A DNA stretch of 64,000 nt, taken from contig JAKOGI010000446.1 of assembly GCA_029747015.1 (NCBI GenBank), positions 315,001 through 379,000 on the forward strand, given 5' to 3'. Both the position numbers and the translations under genes were made by a program. The stretch comes from Carnegiea gigantea. Its lineage: Eukaryota > Streptophyta > Magnoliopsida > Caryophyllales > Cactaceae. The notes below the pieces were generated by a model that had not been told where the DNA came from, did not search any database, and was given only the letters and a program-made list of their open reading frames with translations. This document shows, piece after piece, positions 1-11,800 of this stretch (positions are counted from its first letter, which is position 1; the number at the start of each line of letters is the position of its first letter).

Positions 1-1001
1 TGAGAGAGACAGAGTTGTAGTTGGGCATCCGTACAGTGACCGCAATTCCTTATTAGCCCTACTTGCTCTTTCTCTCACCATAAGGGTACAATAGGAAAAT
101 AACAAGGACAGAGACATTGCCAGCACAAGAGAGCCTGACGCCTTTGTTTACTTAAAGCAACACCTTCAAGTAAAAGGGAACCTCTGAGTAATATTAAAAC
201 TGAAGCAACACTTTCAAGTAATTTTCCCAATAGAAGTACAGTGTAAGAGATACAATAAATGAAACACATGGCTTAAATAATTCAAACATTTTGCATGACC
301 AATTAAGGCATCCAAGGACGGATACTTGATCTTGATGTGAAGCCTTCCTAATTTGACCAGAGTAGGCGAGGGAAAAATGATTTACAATCCATGAAAATTT
401 ATTGAAGCCCAAAAAAAAAAAAAAAAAGGGTGGACAGAGAAGAGAGGGCTGTTAAAAGGTCTAGATGCGCGTTGGCCAGCGCTAAATGACAGGCAGTCAG
501 AACAGCACAGCGTAGATCTGGTGTGGTGCGGTGTAGTGTGGTGTGGTGGCTCAAAATTTGTGGGATTGGCGGGCTTCTGGTTGGTGGCACCGCAATGTGC
601 GCTTATTCGATTTGGTTATGTCATGCAAGGGTCATAATAATTCATATGTGCTTTGACTTGGAAGATTAAAATCAGAAAACAAGGAACAAAATAAAGTTGA
701 AAGGATATTCTGACCACCTTATTCCAATTGTATTCTGACCTGCCACCTCATATTAAAAATATTTTGTGTTCTTGAAGGTCAAGCGAAAGTTTGGTTCTGA
801 TTCTTTAATGTAAGGGCCATTTTTTAAAAAAAATATTATATGCTTGATTCTCATCATTTTCATTGAGGACTTTTTCCCCTGCTTTTTCTTTCTAAAAATC
901 CTCCATCTTTCGAGTAGGTGAGCTTCTTCCTATAAAAAAAGAAAAAAGAAAAAATAGGGGGGTTAGCTTCTTGCAAACACCAATTTATCATTTTGAATTT
1001 A
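1..1001. other. Intergenic, no gene recognised
   Basis: The short open frames here are low-complexity and show no family features. There is an A-run near 411-427 and a GTGTGGTGCGG-like simple stretch near 518-550. I see nothing else that can be supported. Confidence 0.5.
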
Positions 1002-1490
1002 GGCCCTGTTCTTTTCGTAGGTTATTTTAGATTTACTAACCTCAACCCACTTCAACGTACTTCAACACACTTCAACCAACTTCAACCCACCTGAAAAAAA
1101 ATACAAACCTCAACCTACTTCAACTAATTTCAACCTACCTCAACCCACTTCAACCCACTCCTTCATAAATTTAATAATTTGTAACCCAAATCGTTAAAAA
1201 TAATTGAGAAGTTGTGCCGGCCTCCAACTTTCAGAAAAATAGTTACAAAATTGTGAAATTATCATTTAGCGAAAAAATGCACTAAAAATTATAATAACTT
1301 AATAAATTATCATACATTCTCATTATTTTAACCCATTTCAACCCACCACAAAAAAAATATACCAACTTTAACCCACTTCAACGTACTTCAACCCACTTCA
1401 ACCAACTTCAACACATCTCAAAGAAAAATACCAACTTCAACCCACCTCAACCTTTTACCCATCCCATTTACCCACGAAAAGAACAAGCCG
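1002..1490. mobile_element. MITE with GGCCCTGTTCTTTTCGT ends
   Basis: The left end GGCCCTGTTCTTTTCGT is mirrored by ACGAAAAGAACAAGCCG at the right end, giving imperfect terminal inverted repeats of about 17 bp. Both arms are packed with short direct repeats of the type CTTCAACCCA, and the centre is AT-rich. There is no coding capacity. The flanks share a short TTAG-like sequence, but the target duplication is not clean, so hAT versus PIF/Harbinger is unresolved. Confidence 0.7.
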
Positions 1491-2007
1491 TTAGATATCA
1501 GATTCGGCTAGCCAATTGTTGCCCTTTTTTTAAATCTTAATCCTAATATATCGAATAAAGTCCATATTTTTAAATTTGTAATAATAAATTATAGCGGTTT
1601 GTTTAGATTTTTATCCGAAGGGTAAAATGCAATTTACTTCTACACGATACCTGCAGGGATTTTTTTTATATAAACTAGATAGAACTGACCTCTATGTTGT
1701 TACCTGACCTAACTAGCCTCAATTTACTGTTAACTAATGTAAAATTTAAAAGTACTAAATCAAATGGGCTTGATACAAAACTAACTCATCCTGAATTTTT
1801 ATACAAATTTGCATTAAAGTACAAACAAATTTATTAGATTAGATAATAACATGCTCAGGTCAACTCAAATAAAAACGGGCCCAGTTTGAAAATTCATCAA
1901 TCAAAACATTTCTACGAAAGACAAACTAATAATTGAATGGGCCAAGATGGGATTCCCAAAATCATGGTTGGCCTATGTTGGGCCTAAAAGGTTATTCACG
2001 ACACCAA
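1491..2007. other. Intergenic, no gene recognised
   Basis: AT-rich spacer between two related MITEs. A phrase near 1943-1990 (GGGATTCCCAAAATCATGGT) recurs in diverged form near 4598-4640, suggesting that the diverged duplication to the right may begin here. Confidence 0.4.
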
Positions 2008-2234
2008 GGCCCTGTTCTTTTCGTTGATAAATTTTAGGATACTAACTTCAATCCACTTCAATATACTTTAACTTATTTTAACCTACTTCAACCCACTTTA
2101 ATCCACTTTCACAATTTTAACCAAGTTTATTTTATCACGTAAAAAAAAATTCAACCTACCTCAACCTACTTCAACCCACTTCAATCTACTTCACTCTTTT
2201 ATCCACCCCAATTTACCACCAAACGAATAGGCCC
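2008..2234. mobile_element. Short MITE, same family as 1002-1490
   Basis: It starts GGCCCTGTTCTTTTCGTTG and ends with the approximate inverse (AAACGAATAGGCCCC). The inside has the same CTTCAACCCACTTCAA repeats as the element at 1002. At about 227 bp it is a shorter family member. CCAAG occurs at both borders and may be the target duplication. Confidence 0.65.
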
Positions 2235-2315
2235 CAAGTATGTTTGATTCAATCACCTGAATGAAATACGGCGGAATCTTCCTCGCCTTCGCACCTTTTA
2301 AATTGAATGCATAGA

Positions 2316-3066
2316 GGGCCTGTTCTATTTCGCGTTTTAGATAGATAGATAGATACAAGGAGATGTGAGGAGCTGTAAGAAGATGTAAGGAGCTGTAAGG
2401 AGCTGTAAGGAGATGTAAGGAGCTGTAAGGATAGATGTAAGGAGCTGTTGAATTGTTGAAGAATTGTATAGTATAATTTATTTTACCATGAACGTTTTGG
2501 ATGAAAAATAATAATATTAAAATAATATACTTATTAAAAATAAATAATTTAGTTAATTACACAATAACAAAATATATTAATCCCTATAAATTTGGTGAAT
2601 AAAATTTTGTCCAAGATTTTTATATGAACATTAATTTGATCGAATAAGCAAAGTATAATTAAAAAAAAACTTTTTTGACAAAATTGAATACAACTCTTCA
2701 AATAAATTCCTATTTTAAGAAATAATTTTAAATATGAATAAATGTATGATCTATAATAATATATATTTCATGTCGAAACTCAAATATAATTTACATCGTT
2801 ATATTATGTTTTTATGTTTATGTAATGTAGTGTTCATAAGATATTTATAAATTTTGTATATTGGTAGTATCATTAAAAAAATTATACATATTTTTGTAAC
2901 TAAAATAAATGAATGTTATAGAAAATCTATGAGATGTAAGAAGATGTATGAAGATGCATGTAATGAGATGTAAGGAGATGTAAAGAGCTGTAAGGAGATG
3001 TAATAAGCTGTAAGGAGATGTAAGCTTTTAGCTAAATCCTAAAAAAAAGCGAAATAAAACAGGGCT
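2316..3066. mobile_element. MITE with GGAGATGTAAGG subterminal repeats
   Basis: Terminal inverted repeats: GGGCCTGTTCTATTTCGC on the left and GCGAAATAAAACAGGGCT on the right. Subterminal arrays of GGAGMTGTAA units lie at 2358-2455 and 2930-3025, around a very AT-rich core. TAGA occurs at both borders. No open frame of interest. The terminal GCCCTGTTC core is shared with the two MITEs to the left, but the interior differs. Confidence 0.7.
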
Positions 3067-3650
3067 AGAATGGACTACAGATTTCTACTGTTGTTGCTAG
3101 GGTATTGCTTGCCTTGGCCAGCCATTCACGTCCTCTATGTATTTCTGATAATAATCCTCCAGGGAATTCCATAACTTTTCCCCCTTTTTTTTATTTGTAT
3201 TTTCACTACAATTGGCCCAACGAATACTCATTGGTAAAGAATACGCCATCTTTTGGAGCAGCCTTACTAGAAGTGTTCTGTTTTCATAAGTATTTATGAC
3301 TATCTTGGCATTGAAAGGACATTATGATTGCCTAATTTTCCAAAAAAAAAAAATTAAAGGAAATATACTAGTGGATTTGTTAGTTTCTCTCAATCAAACA
3401 ATGTTTTCATTGACAATAGATTTTTCATTGAATATGTTCAGTCTCGAGGTTGAGCGTAGGTTGACTAATTCTAAGATGACTGCCATTGTTAGATTGCATC
3501 TCCTAGCAGACAATAGGGTCAAATTTTCCTTTGTTATTTTTATTTAGATTTGTTTAGCGATTGTTATATCAAGGAAGGATCAAGTCAATTTTAGGACTAG
3601 TCCTTTCTTTATTCCATGCTTTTGAGGTTGTATATTATATTTCACTGAAC
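3067..3650 (+). repeat. Diverged direct duplication, copy A
   Basis: It aligns by eye with 4863-5480. Shared anchors are TGGACTACA.ATT.CTACTG at the start, CATCTTTTGGA in the middle and TTCTAAGATGA near the end. Both copies are interrupted by stops in all frames, so no protein can be claimed. Direct orientation suggests an old tandem duplication, later separated by the TRIM-like insertion. Confidence 0.5.
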
Positions 3651-4059
3651 TTTTTTTCTAAACAATTTGGCAAAACACCAAGAAGAATATGACTCAAGTT
3701 ACCGTTGGGCAATACTAATACGCAACAATAACCAGTAAAATAGTTGGAAAAAAATGAGAGCAATAAGCAGCAGCAGTCAGCAAGTAGTCGTACAAAATAA
3801 AATGGGTAAAAGAACAGTTATGAGAGTTAATGAGCAATAAGGAGTAGTAAGAAGCTGCAAATAGGGATACGAACAGTAAATTGCACATTAAGATAATATT
3901 ACTATATTATTCTGATTTTTAGGTTAATATTATGATATTATTATGATTTTATTGTATTATCCTAAGTTAGAGGTTGCATAGAGTTCTATCTTTGTAAATT
4001 CAAATGATTGTATCTTCTTGTAACCTAACTGCTTTGTGTATATAAGGCAATGGCCAAGG

Positions 4060-4310
4060 GAGTAGCCAACACAGACAACATTACTCCCAATTCATTTACC
4101 TTACATGGTATTAGAGCTTTTACGATCAAGAGGTATCGAGTTCGAATCTCAGTAAGATTTATTGTATAAAGTATTGACATGCCTTTGCAGCCACGCTTCA
4201 AGCTCACAGGGCATTTGCGCGAGTGGCGTGTTAGAGTATAAACATATTTTTAGATCTTCAACTATTAACTTAAACTTTTGGTTGAGATGATTGTTGAACA
4301 TGTTGTCTAT
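4060..4310 (+). mobile_element. TRIM/LTR-retrotransposon remnant with primer-binding site
   Basis: TATATAAGG near 4039 is followed by CCTTACA and then TGGTATTAGAGC at 4106-4117. The latter is one base from TGGTATCAGAGC, the tRNA-iMet primer-binding site of many plant Copia and TRIM elements. Downstream, TGTTAGAGTATAAAC (from about 4229) to TTGTTGAACA (about 4301) has the TG...CA form of a very short LTR. The left LTR boundary is unclear and may reach back to about 3700. There are no gag or pol frames, so this is a non-autonomous relic. Confidence 0.55.
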
Positions 4311-4862
4311 AAAATTTTATAAAAAAAATGCCCTAAACTAATGTAGACTCAATTTGGATGGACTTGATCCAAATCCAATCTAGCCCTGCAAAATTGTTTA
4401 TAGTAAAGAAAAAAATTTACTGATTCAAATATTAAGACATTCAAAGTTAAGAAACTTGATTTAAAATCTCACAAATCGAAACACGACTCAAGTCGAAATG
4501 AGCTCTATCCAAGGCAACGTGATCTGAAGCGACGTTTAATGGGATGGGAGGGGAGGAATCAGGACAATTGTCCATTGCATTGTTGAAAAGGCCACCATAA
4601 GATTCCTAAAAATCATGCTTGGGCTACGTTGGGCCAAAAAAGGCCAGTAAACAAAGCAGATAGTTGAATGAATCAGGACCAAATCATCTCCTCTTTACAA
4701 TTCCCAGAAAACTAGAAACTCGGCAGCAGACAAACCTGTTTCCCAGGACACACAGACTCAAATCTGGGGCTCCTACCGATCCACATGTTTTATTGACTGC
4801 CAAGCTTTTCATACTTATTTTTTGCCCAACAACGCAATATTAAATTGTGCGTAAATGCATCG
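4311..4862. other. Intergenic, no gene recognised
   Basis: AT-rich sequence between the TRIM-like remnant and duplication copy B. Nothing supportable beyond the short similarity with 1943-1990 noted there. Confidence 0.4.
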
Positions 4863-5480
4863 ATGGACTACAAATTCCTACTGTTTTTGTTGGGGGGTTT
4901 CCCCTTTAGGATACTGCTTTATCTTGGCCAACGGTTCATTTCATCTTCCAGTATTTCTGATACTATTCTTATAGGGAGTTGCATGTAATAGTTTTCTTTT
5001 TTTTAAAATTTGCATTTTCACAAAAATTGCACCCAATGTGTAGTAATTGATGACGAATTTGACCATCTTTTGGAATAACTTTGGAAGAATCATGCATTCG
5101 CAACAATGTATGGCTATTTTGGGATTCGAATTTGAAAGGGATATCAATGCACTACGGTTGTTACATTTTCAATTTTTTTTTAAAAAAGGAACTTTAAAGG
5201 AAGTATATAAGCTAATACATTCATTTGTCTTGATCACGTAACATTTTTATTGGCAACGATTTTTTTAATTGAGGTCAAATACATTCATTTTTAAGTTTGA
5301 TTTTAGGTTAACCTTTCTAAGATGAGTACTACTATTGAGGTTTATCTTCTAACAAACAAAAGGTTAGAATGTTTTGCTGTCTTTATTTCACTTTGTTTGG
5401 TCAATGATACATTGATACTATTGTACAACAAGGAAAGTTCGATGTGAAAGTCCTTTACTTCATACTTTGGTATTAATTTT
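4863..5480 (+). repeat. Diverged direct duplication, copy B
   Basis: Partner of 3067-3650. The order of shared phrases is the same, with many substitutions and small indels. No conserved reading frame is visible, so this is probably duplicated noncoding or long-dead sequence. Confidence 0.5.
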
Positions 5481-6204
5481 ATCTTGTTTATGGGAATACT
5501 GATGCTTAAAGAAAAATGGTCACAATCCTACATTGCCGTGCATATTATAATTAAGCTCATACCAGTCCGTGACAAATTATAGTTAAACTTTACAACAATT
5601 CTACACACATTCCTTCTTTTTCTTTGTTTTTTTTGTAGAGGGAGTGGAGTTGCATAGTTATATATATTTAAACTTATGAGGTCATACCTATAGTAAATTT
5701 ATAAACTACTTATAAATCATAATAGACCCTAGATTACGTGAAGATTAGCCAATAATATAATTACCTGGTATGCTAGCTTGGCATGAAATAGAAAATTCTT
5801 TAAAGATTTAGACATGTACTCGGTCGCGTAAGCCAAGCAATTCTTCAGCGAAAATTTGGTCCTCGTCTAATCATAGATCGGTGTAGAGCATACCTATGGC
5901 TGACCACAGCGAGCCATCTCCATCATATGAAACAGATAAGTTGGTTTAAAGGCTATACCTTTATGACCCCAACTTTAATTTCTGCTTTTTCAAGTCAAGA
6001 CAAAAATGTGTTTGTTAAATGCTTGACGTGGAATTAACAATTTAATAAGGGGTATACCTATGCGGTTCGCCCTTCTTGGGTTTGAACAGCGTATATTGTA
6101 GGAGTGTGGGCGATAATAATAAGGTCCTGTACTAATAGGAATACATCTTTCTTTTTCGTTTATGGGTCTTGTGTGTTAAATGTTCTGAAATCACCAAATA
6201 ATCT
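5481..6204. other. Intergenic, no gene recognised
   Basis: No open frame with family features and no clear repeat boundary. It ends at the left target-site copy (GTACC, 6205-6209) of the solo LTR. Confidence 0.4.
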
Positions 6205-6209
6205 GTACC

Positions 6210-6794
6210 TGTTAGAAAATAGAGTAAAGTAATAACGGAAGCAATAGAATGAAACAGGTATTCAGAAATTTAAAGGACGATAACAAGAACAAAGCAACGA
6301 CACAAGATTTACGTGGAAACCCAATGCGGGAAAAAATCACGGACGGCGACGAGCACAATTAATCCACTATATGAGCAGGAAGAGTACAAAACGATCACGA
6401 TCACAACAGGTGATTTGATCTAATAGCAGAATTACAATCTCTCTTGTAATCTCTCTCGAAGTCTCTCTACCTCTCAATGTGTTTAGGGATTCAGGGGTTC
6501 AGGAGTTCAGGAGTTCTGGAGTTATTTTAGATCCTAGATATGGCCCATTTATATAGGGTCTAGAAAACCAGGGTTTTACCCTTAGAGACGAACCCTAGCC
6601 ACCAGGAGAATTTGCACGTCGAGACAAACCCTAGCCGCCACCATTGCGCGCCAGAAGACAACACGTGGCACGGTGTCCCCGTGTCGTTTTTTTGTCTTCT
6701 CTTGATTTCTCGTTCCTCCGTTCTGACACGCCCGTGTTCGCGTAGCACGGTCCCACCGTGCCGATACTTGGATTTTGGGCCACGAAACCCAACA
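6210..6794. mobile_element. Solo LTR, 585 bp, with 5-bp target duplication
   Basis: The segment begins TGTTAG and ends CCCAACA, so it has TG...CA form with short inverted TGTT/AACA ends. It is flanked on both sides by GTACC (6205-6209 and 6795-6799), a 5-bp duplication typical of LTR retrotransposon integration. Inside is the phrase GATTTACGTGGAAACCC, which is common in plant LTR-type repeats. No gag-pol sequence is attached, so it is best read as a solo LTR left by LTR-LTR recombination. Small open frames inside it are incidental. Confidence 0.8.
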
Positions 6795-6799
6795 GTACC

Positions 6800-7870
6800 C
6801 ATAGCCAGTCATAATTAAGGGTGCATCATAATAAACCAACCGTGCTGTCGAAGGAGAATTATATTCGTCATTTTATAACTATGCAAAATCGTCAATGGTT
6901 TGATGATTTTATATGATCTATAGACTACTTACAACACTATATTGTTAAATCTAATTGTTGGTTATTTTCGTCAAGAATAAAATTTTAATTTTTCATTTGT
7001 TTAGATATACATTAGTTTTAAAAACTAATTTAATGTAATTTTTGGGGTGTTAAGGCAAAACCTTTTATCATTTATATTATAAAAATAATTATTCTTTATC
7101 TCATACTTCTTTTTACTTCAAGGATATATATGGTGTTACTAGTAAGTGTGTGTTCACATACCCTCCTGCCCCACATATGTACATATATGTAATTCATCTT
7201 CCTTTTCAATTATTACATGTTTATGCAGAGGGCTCATGCTATCCACTTTTTTGTTGTTGTATGATTTTTTTGAAGCTGAGGCAAATGGATCAATATGTAC
7301 ATCAAACAATAATGACAAGTATGTTCAAATCTAAGATCTTATACATTCATAGATATTTGAATCGCTAGATTAATACCCATTGACATGACGATGACCTTGT
7401 TGTAGTACAATTGCAAATGATTGATCACCAGTCACCACATCATAACTTTCCCGGGGGTCTTCTAAGGGAAAGATAGACGCTACTATATGTGTATTACTAA
7501 TATGTATTAGTTACAATATTTTAAGGGAGAAATCAAATCAAGTATAAGAAACTAATCGGTTAGCTATAAATTGATATAGATAAAATTTGATAAGGCAACT
7601 AGAGCCGTGAGATTTAAGTTCAAGAATTCTTGAAGATTTTCTTGCGACGTGTATAAACCATTTCAGCCCCTTAAAAAAAAAATAAAAATGAGTATCACAA
7701 TTAGAAGATCACAGCATGGTTTTGTAAAGTGTTGATGTGTTCCTCAGCATGACTATCACAAGTAGTTTAAAATGCACATTGCTCTCGTATTTGACAATTG
7801 ATTGCATCCTGTATTAATGTACGTAATTGTATTGCATGGTCTAGCAAAATGAGTATAGTATTTGATCTCA
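6800..7870. other. Intergenic, no gene recognised
   Basis: AT-rich, no recognisable coding sequence. The last 200 bases probably hold the 3' UTR and polyadenylation region of the minus-strand gene that ends at 7871. Confidence 0.4.
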
Positions 7871-7924
7871 TCAACAAAATTCAGAATTACATCTGGGGGG
7901 AGAAATATCAATCTCAATTAGATT

Positions 7925-7955
<31 letters not shown>

Positions 7956-8800
7956 ACTTGGACCTGATCTTGATCAATTATATTCTTCTTGATCTCCTTG
8001 GGGTCGCCATAATAATCCAGAGCAATTTCAATTAACTCTTCTCTGTCTTGGTCTCCATCCCACAACTCCCCTTCCCATGACGAAGATGAACACTCCGAAT
8101 CCGAATCCGAATCTGATTCCGGGTAACACCGCGAGAGCGATGGATACCTCTTGATTTTATCTGTGCAATTACATGTGTGTTGAAACGCGACGTTTTCGTA
8201 TTCTTCTCCTTCTTCCTCCCCCTCATAGGCCTCGTATATCACCTCCAGCGGCGCGCCCACTTCCCACCCCACGAATGTGCTCTCACAAAACGGGTTCGGG
8301 CCCATTGTCTGGCTGGGTTCGGCCCACCCATCTTGGTTGGGAGTATTGCTCAGAACGTTGTCGACCGTTTCGGGTATGAATTTGCGTTCGGGCTCAAACT
8401 CGGGCCGGATTCGTACGCCGTGGCAACAATGTGGGTCGACTCCATTTCCAAAGCTTTTGGGTTCAGGCTCAATGGACGCCTCTGCCTTCGCTTCTGTTTT
8501 TTGTTGGTTAGACCCATGATGGTGATCAAGAAGTACAGGTCCGGACTGGGCTACCGGGTCGGATTCGGTTGATAACCGGGTTTCGATCCGGTGGGGTGAT
8601 CCATTATTGGGTTTGAGTTGTCGGGAAGTGCCAAATCGGAGGAGGAAGAGTAGAATTGAAGTGGAGATTAGAAGAGGGGAGAGAAAAATTCCAAGGAGAG
8701 AGTAGGGGAAGTAGAGGAGAATGAGGAGGGAGAGAGTGATGAGGGTGGAGAAAAGTGGGTTAGAAAGGAGGGAGGAGGAAAGACAGATTGTCGTTTCCAT
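7871..8800 (-). CDS. Uncharacterised membrane-anchored acidic protein
   Basis: A single open frame on the minus strand; I do not recognise the family. From the ATG at 8800 it gives 309 aa. Residues about 8-53 are strongly hydrophobic (LLSNPLFSTLITLSLLILLY, then a second segment ending LLFLLRFG), consistent with two membrane helices or a hairpin. The rest is soluble and increasingly acidic: a Glu-rich EGEEEGEE block, a DSDSDSECSSSS block, LIEIALDYYGDP, then a run of ten Asp before the ending LIEIDISPPRCNSEFC. The frame is open to an ATG at 8989, but those 63 extra residues are Thr/Ala-repetitive and look like translated leader, so I prefer 8800. The repeated LIEI(A/D)(L/I) phrases near the C-terminus may be a conserved signature. 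Function unknown. Confidence 0.7.
7922..7955. repeat. Coding (ATC/GAT)n trinucleotide repeat
   Basis: A pure ATC run on the plus strand, read as GAT on the minus strand, encodes the ten-Asp tract of the 7871-8800 protein. It stays in frame and is a likely length-polymorphic microsatellite. Confidence 0.85.
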
Positions 8801-11800
8801 AATGTTGCTAATGGTGGCGGTGGCGGTGGCGGTGAATTCTATTTCTTCCCATGAGTTATGGCTTGGCATGGAAAAAAGAGGAGAGATGGCATGACAGCCC
8901 CATCTTCCAGATTCACAGGAAAGTAGGAGTACGAAACGATAAATGGAGGGGCAAGCATAGGAATTCGAAGTAGGAACAGTGATGTGCATTTAAAGAGAAC
9001 ACAAATATATCGAGGAAGGAAAAGAGGATTCTTTTTTTTTTTTTTTGGGGGGGGGGGGACCGTGACAAATATTGATACAGTGTTTTTAAGCAGGTAAAAT
9101 GGGTCTTTTTTTCTATTTTTATCTTGATTCCCATTTCAAAAAGCAAATTGATAAATATCTTGTTAAAGGACATTTTTAAGTGTTTTGTTTTCGCCTAAAA
9201 ATAAATTATAATGTTTTAAAATGTAAAAAAATAGTATCATCGTATAGTGAAAGCATATTATAATTTATAAATTGCATCAAATTATCTTTTTATCTATAAT
9301 TTAATAAATTTCGATAATACGCGCATTATACACCATCGCACATAAAGTTGATCTCAGTAGGGCGTCATTTAATAATTCGTCGGCATAGCCGACACATATT
9401 TAAGAATAGTTATTGATAATTAAGTGTAGTCATTAATAATTTGGTGATTTTAAATAATAAAATACCTTAATTTAAGATAAGGGAAGACATTTAAGAGTGT
9501 CTTGCGATAAAACACATATCATCACTCTTTTAAGAAATTTAATAAAGTTGGCTACCTAGTGCTTCTCCATATAAGAAGTGTGAGTTAAGGGATTTGATGT
9601 CACTTTCACATTGAAAAACAGTCTCAATGTCAAATGAGTTGAGCATTCATTAGCAATATTGATATTGATGTAGAGGGAGTTGATTAGTTCAAAGTGTCTC
9701 TAAATTAACTCTTAGTATTTAGATATATTTTTTAATTTATGCTATTGGATGTGACGGTACAAATCTAATGTAGGCGGAGCTCGATATTACTTTTTTAGTA
9801 ACATTGTAAAGACATTTTACCAATCGAGTTAGTTGATGTCTAATATATAGACATACTCATTTGTGTTTACAATAGTTGTAGATCTCCTTTTTTGTTTTAT
9901 AAAATTAAAATCTAGCTTGTTAGACAGGCAGACGTAAAGTATGCATCTTCTCCCTTCCTATTAAGTTCTTGTAATTATAACAAGTTGAGAAACAAAGTAA
10001 TCCTTCACATTTAATCAGTGTTAGGTTAAATACAATATTACGAGTTGTAATAGTTCTAATTATCAAATATTTTTTAATACAATAATACTATAATGAAACA
10101 TGATAATAAAAATATAATTTAAAATCTACTAGTTTAGATCTCTTCTCTTATATGGGCATAAAAAGATAATAATGTACTTGCCTTTTTTTGGGGAAGGGGA
10201 GGGGGGCGGGGGACTAAATCCCGTGACACATAGTCACAATTATTTACGATGATTTTGGACAAACAATTACAGAAATGTTAGGAACTTTTGCCTACCACGA
10301 GCGAGTTGGTGACCCCTTTTCGCCACTAACGGTGCTCATATCAATGGCTAAATGGAACACTTGGCCCAGATGGCGGTTTTTTTTTTTTTTTGAATTGCTT
10401 TCCCATTTCTTTTCTTTGTTACTGAGATTTGAGATATATCTTTTGACTGTTCAATTAGTATTCAGTTTTTAATTTGCTGTTCATATGTCGTTTAATTAGT
10501 GATTTAACAAGTAAAAGTTGTGCAGGTTTTGGCGATTAAAATAGTCAAAGTATGTACATGTGCCACGTATCTTTTAGTTCTTTGGATATACAATAGGATG
10601 TAGCAAATTACATGCCTAAAAGATCCCTTTATTAATTAGATTAGATTACCATTTTACATATATATACTTTTAAGTTACTTTTATATTATTGACAAACTAC
10701 TTGACCACTTACTTGGTATTATTTATTTAAAACATCTAATAAATTGATAAATTCACAGCACAATGGGAAATCCATAAAAATATAGATCACATAAGACTGT
10801 AAATCACCATCCGTCCTAAAAAACCCGGCAAGGTGAAAACTCCAAAGCAGAGTTAAGACAATTAGTTAGAAACCATGCTTAAAAAGCATAATAATATATA
10901 GTATAAGTACAATCAACATCAAAATAGTTAGATTGATGCATGCACCAAAACAGAAAATGGAAAGGGAAGTGCGTGTTGGGATATCATGCATGTATTGGTT
11001 ATTCCTCCAACATAACCAAACCAAGCACGTGTGTTGGGACCTCCTAGAAATGGAGAATTAGGTGTTCTCCAAACTCCAATGTCACCCCCCATTTATTCAT
11101 GGGAAAAAAGGCTTAACCTAAAATTAAAAAAAGAGCCTGAAAAGAAATAAATTCGAAAAATGGCAGCCTTCCCCCCCCCCCCCCCCCTTTCTTGCCTTTT
11201 CTGGTTTCACTGAGCTTCAACTTTCAACCCCTCCCTCTTTCTCTCTCCTACATCACATCTGTCGATGCAAAAAGAACTGCATTGTTGGGTGTACCACTAA
11301 AAAGAGCTTATCCACAAAAAAAAGGCTGAAATTTTCTGAAACATTTGATGCTTGGCTTTGACTCTTTTTAACGAATATTAGAATATATTGCGTATATATG
11401 TTAAAGCAATAAATTACAATCACACAAATGTATAAGCCTAAACGTAGGGTTGAAATTATAACCACCTATACTTTGTCCCTTGGGAATCATAAGGTATTGA
11501 CCATGACATGAGTGATAAATCGCCTTCAAAACGATTCCAACGTGAGTGAAATGAAAACTTTGGCAGTAAATATAATTGAATTTTGCCTAACATTTGATAG
11601 GAGGTAATCCGATCATGAAATAATGTCCAGTCATAAGCAACATAATTGCATGACACAAGATGTAAACATGAACTATTATAGTTGCCACTAGCATGGGTAA
11701 GTGACATCATATGAGTTTGATAGTAAGAAATGCACGTATGTTAATGGGAGAACGGGGTGAATTGTGTAGACATATGATATATGTGAGATTCATGCTTTAA

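Noticed and set aside
8177..8572. 131-codon plus-strand frame
   Set aside because: Antisense shadow of the 7871-8800 gene; composition follows from the opposite strand.
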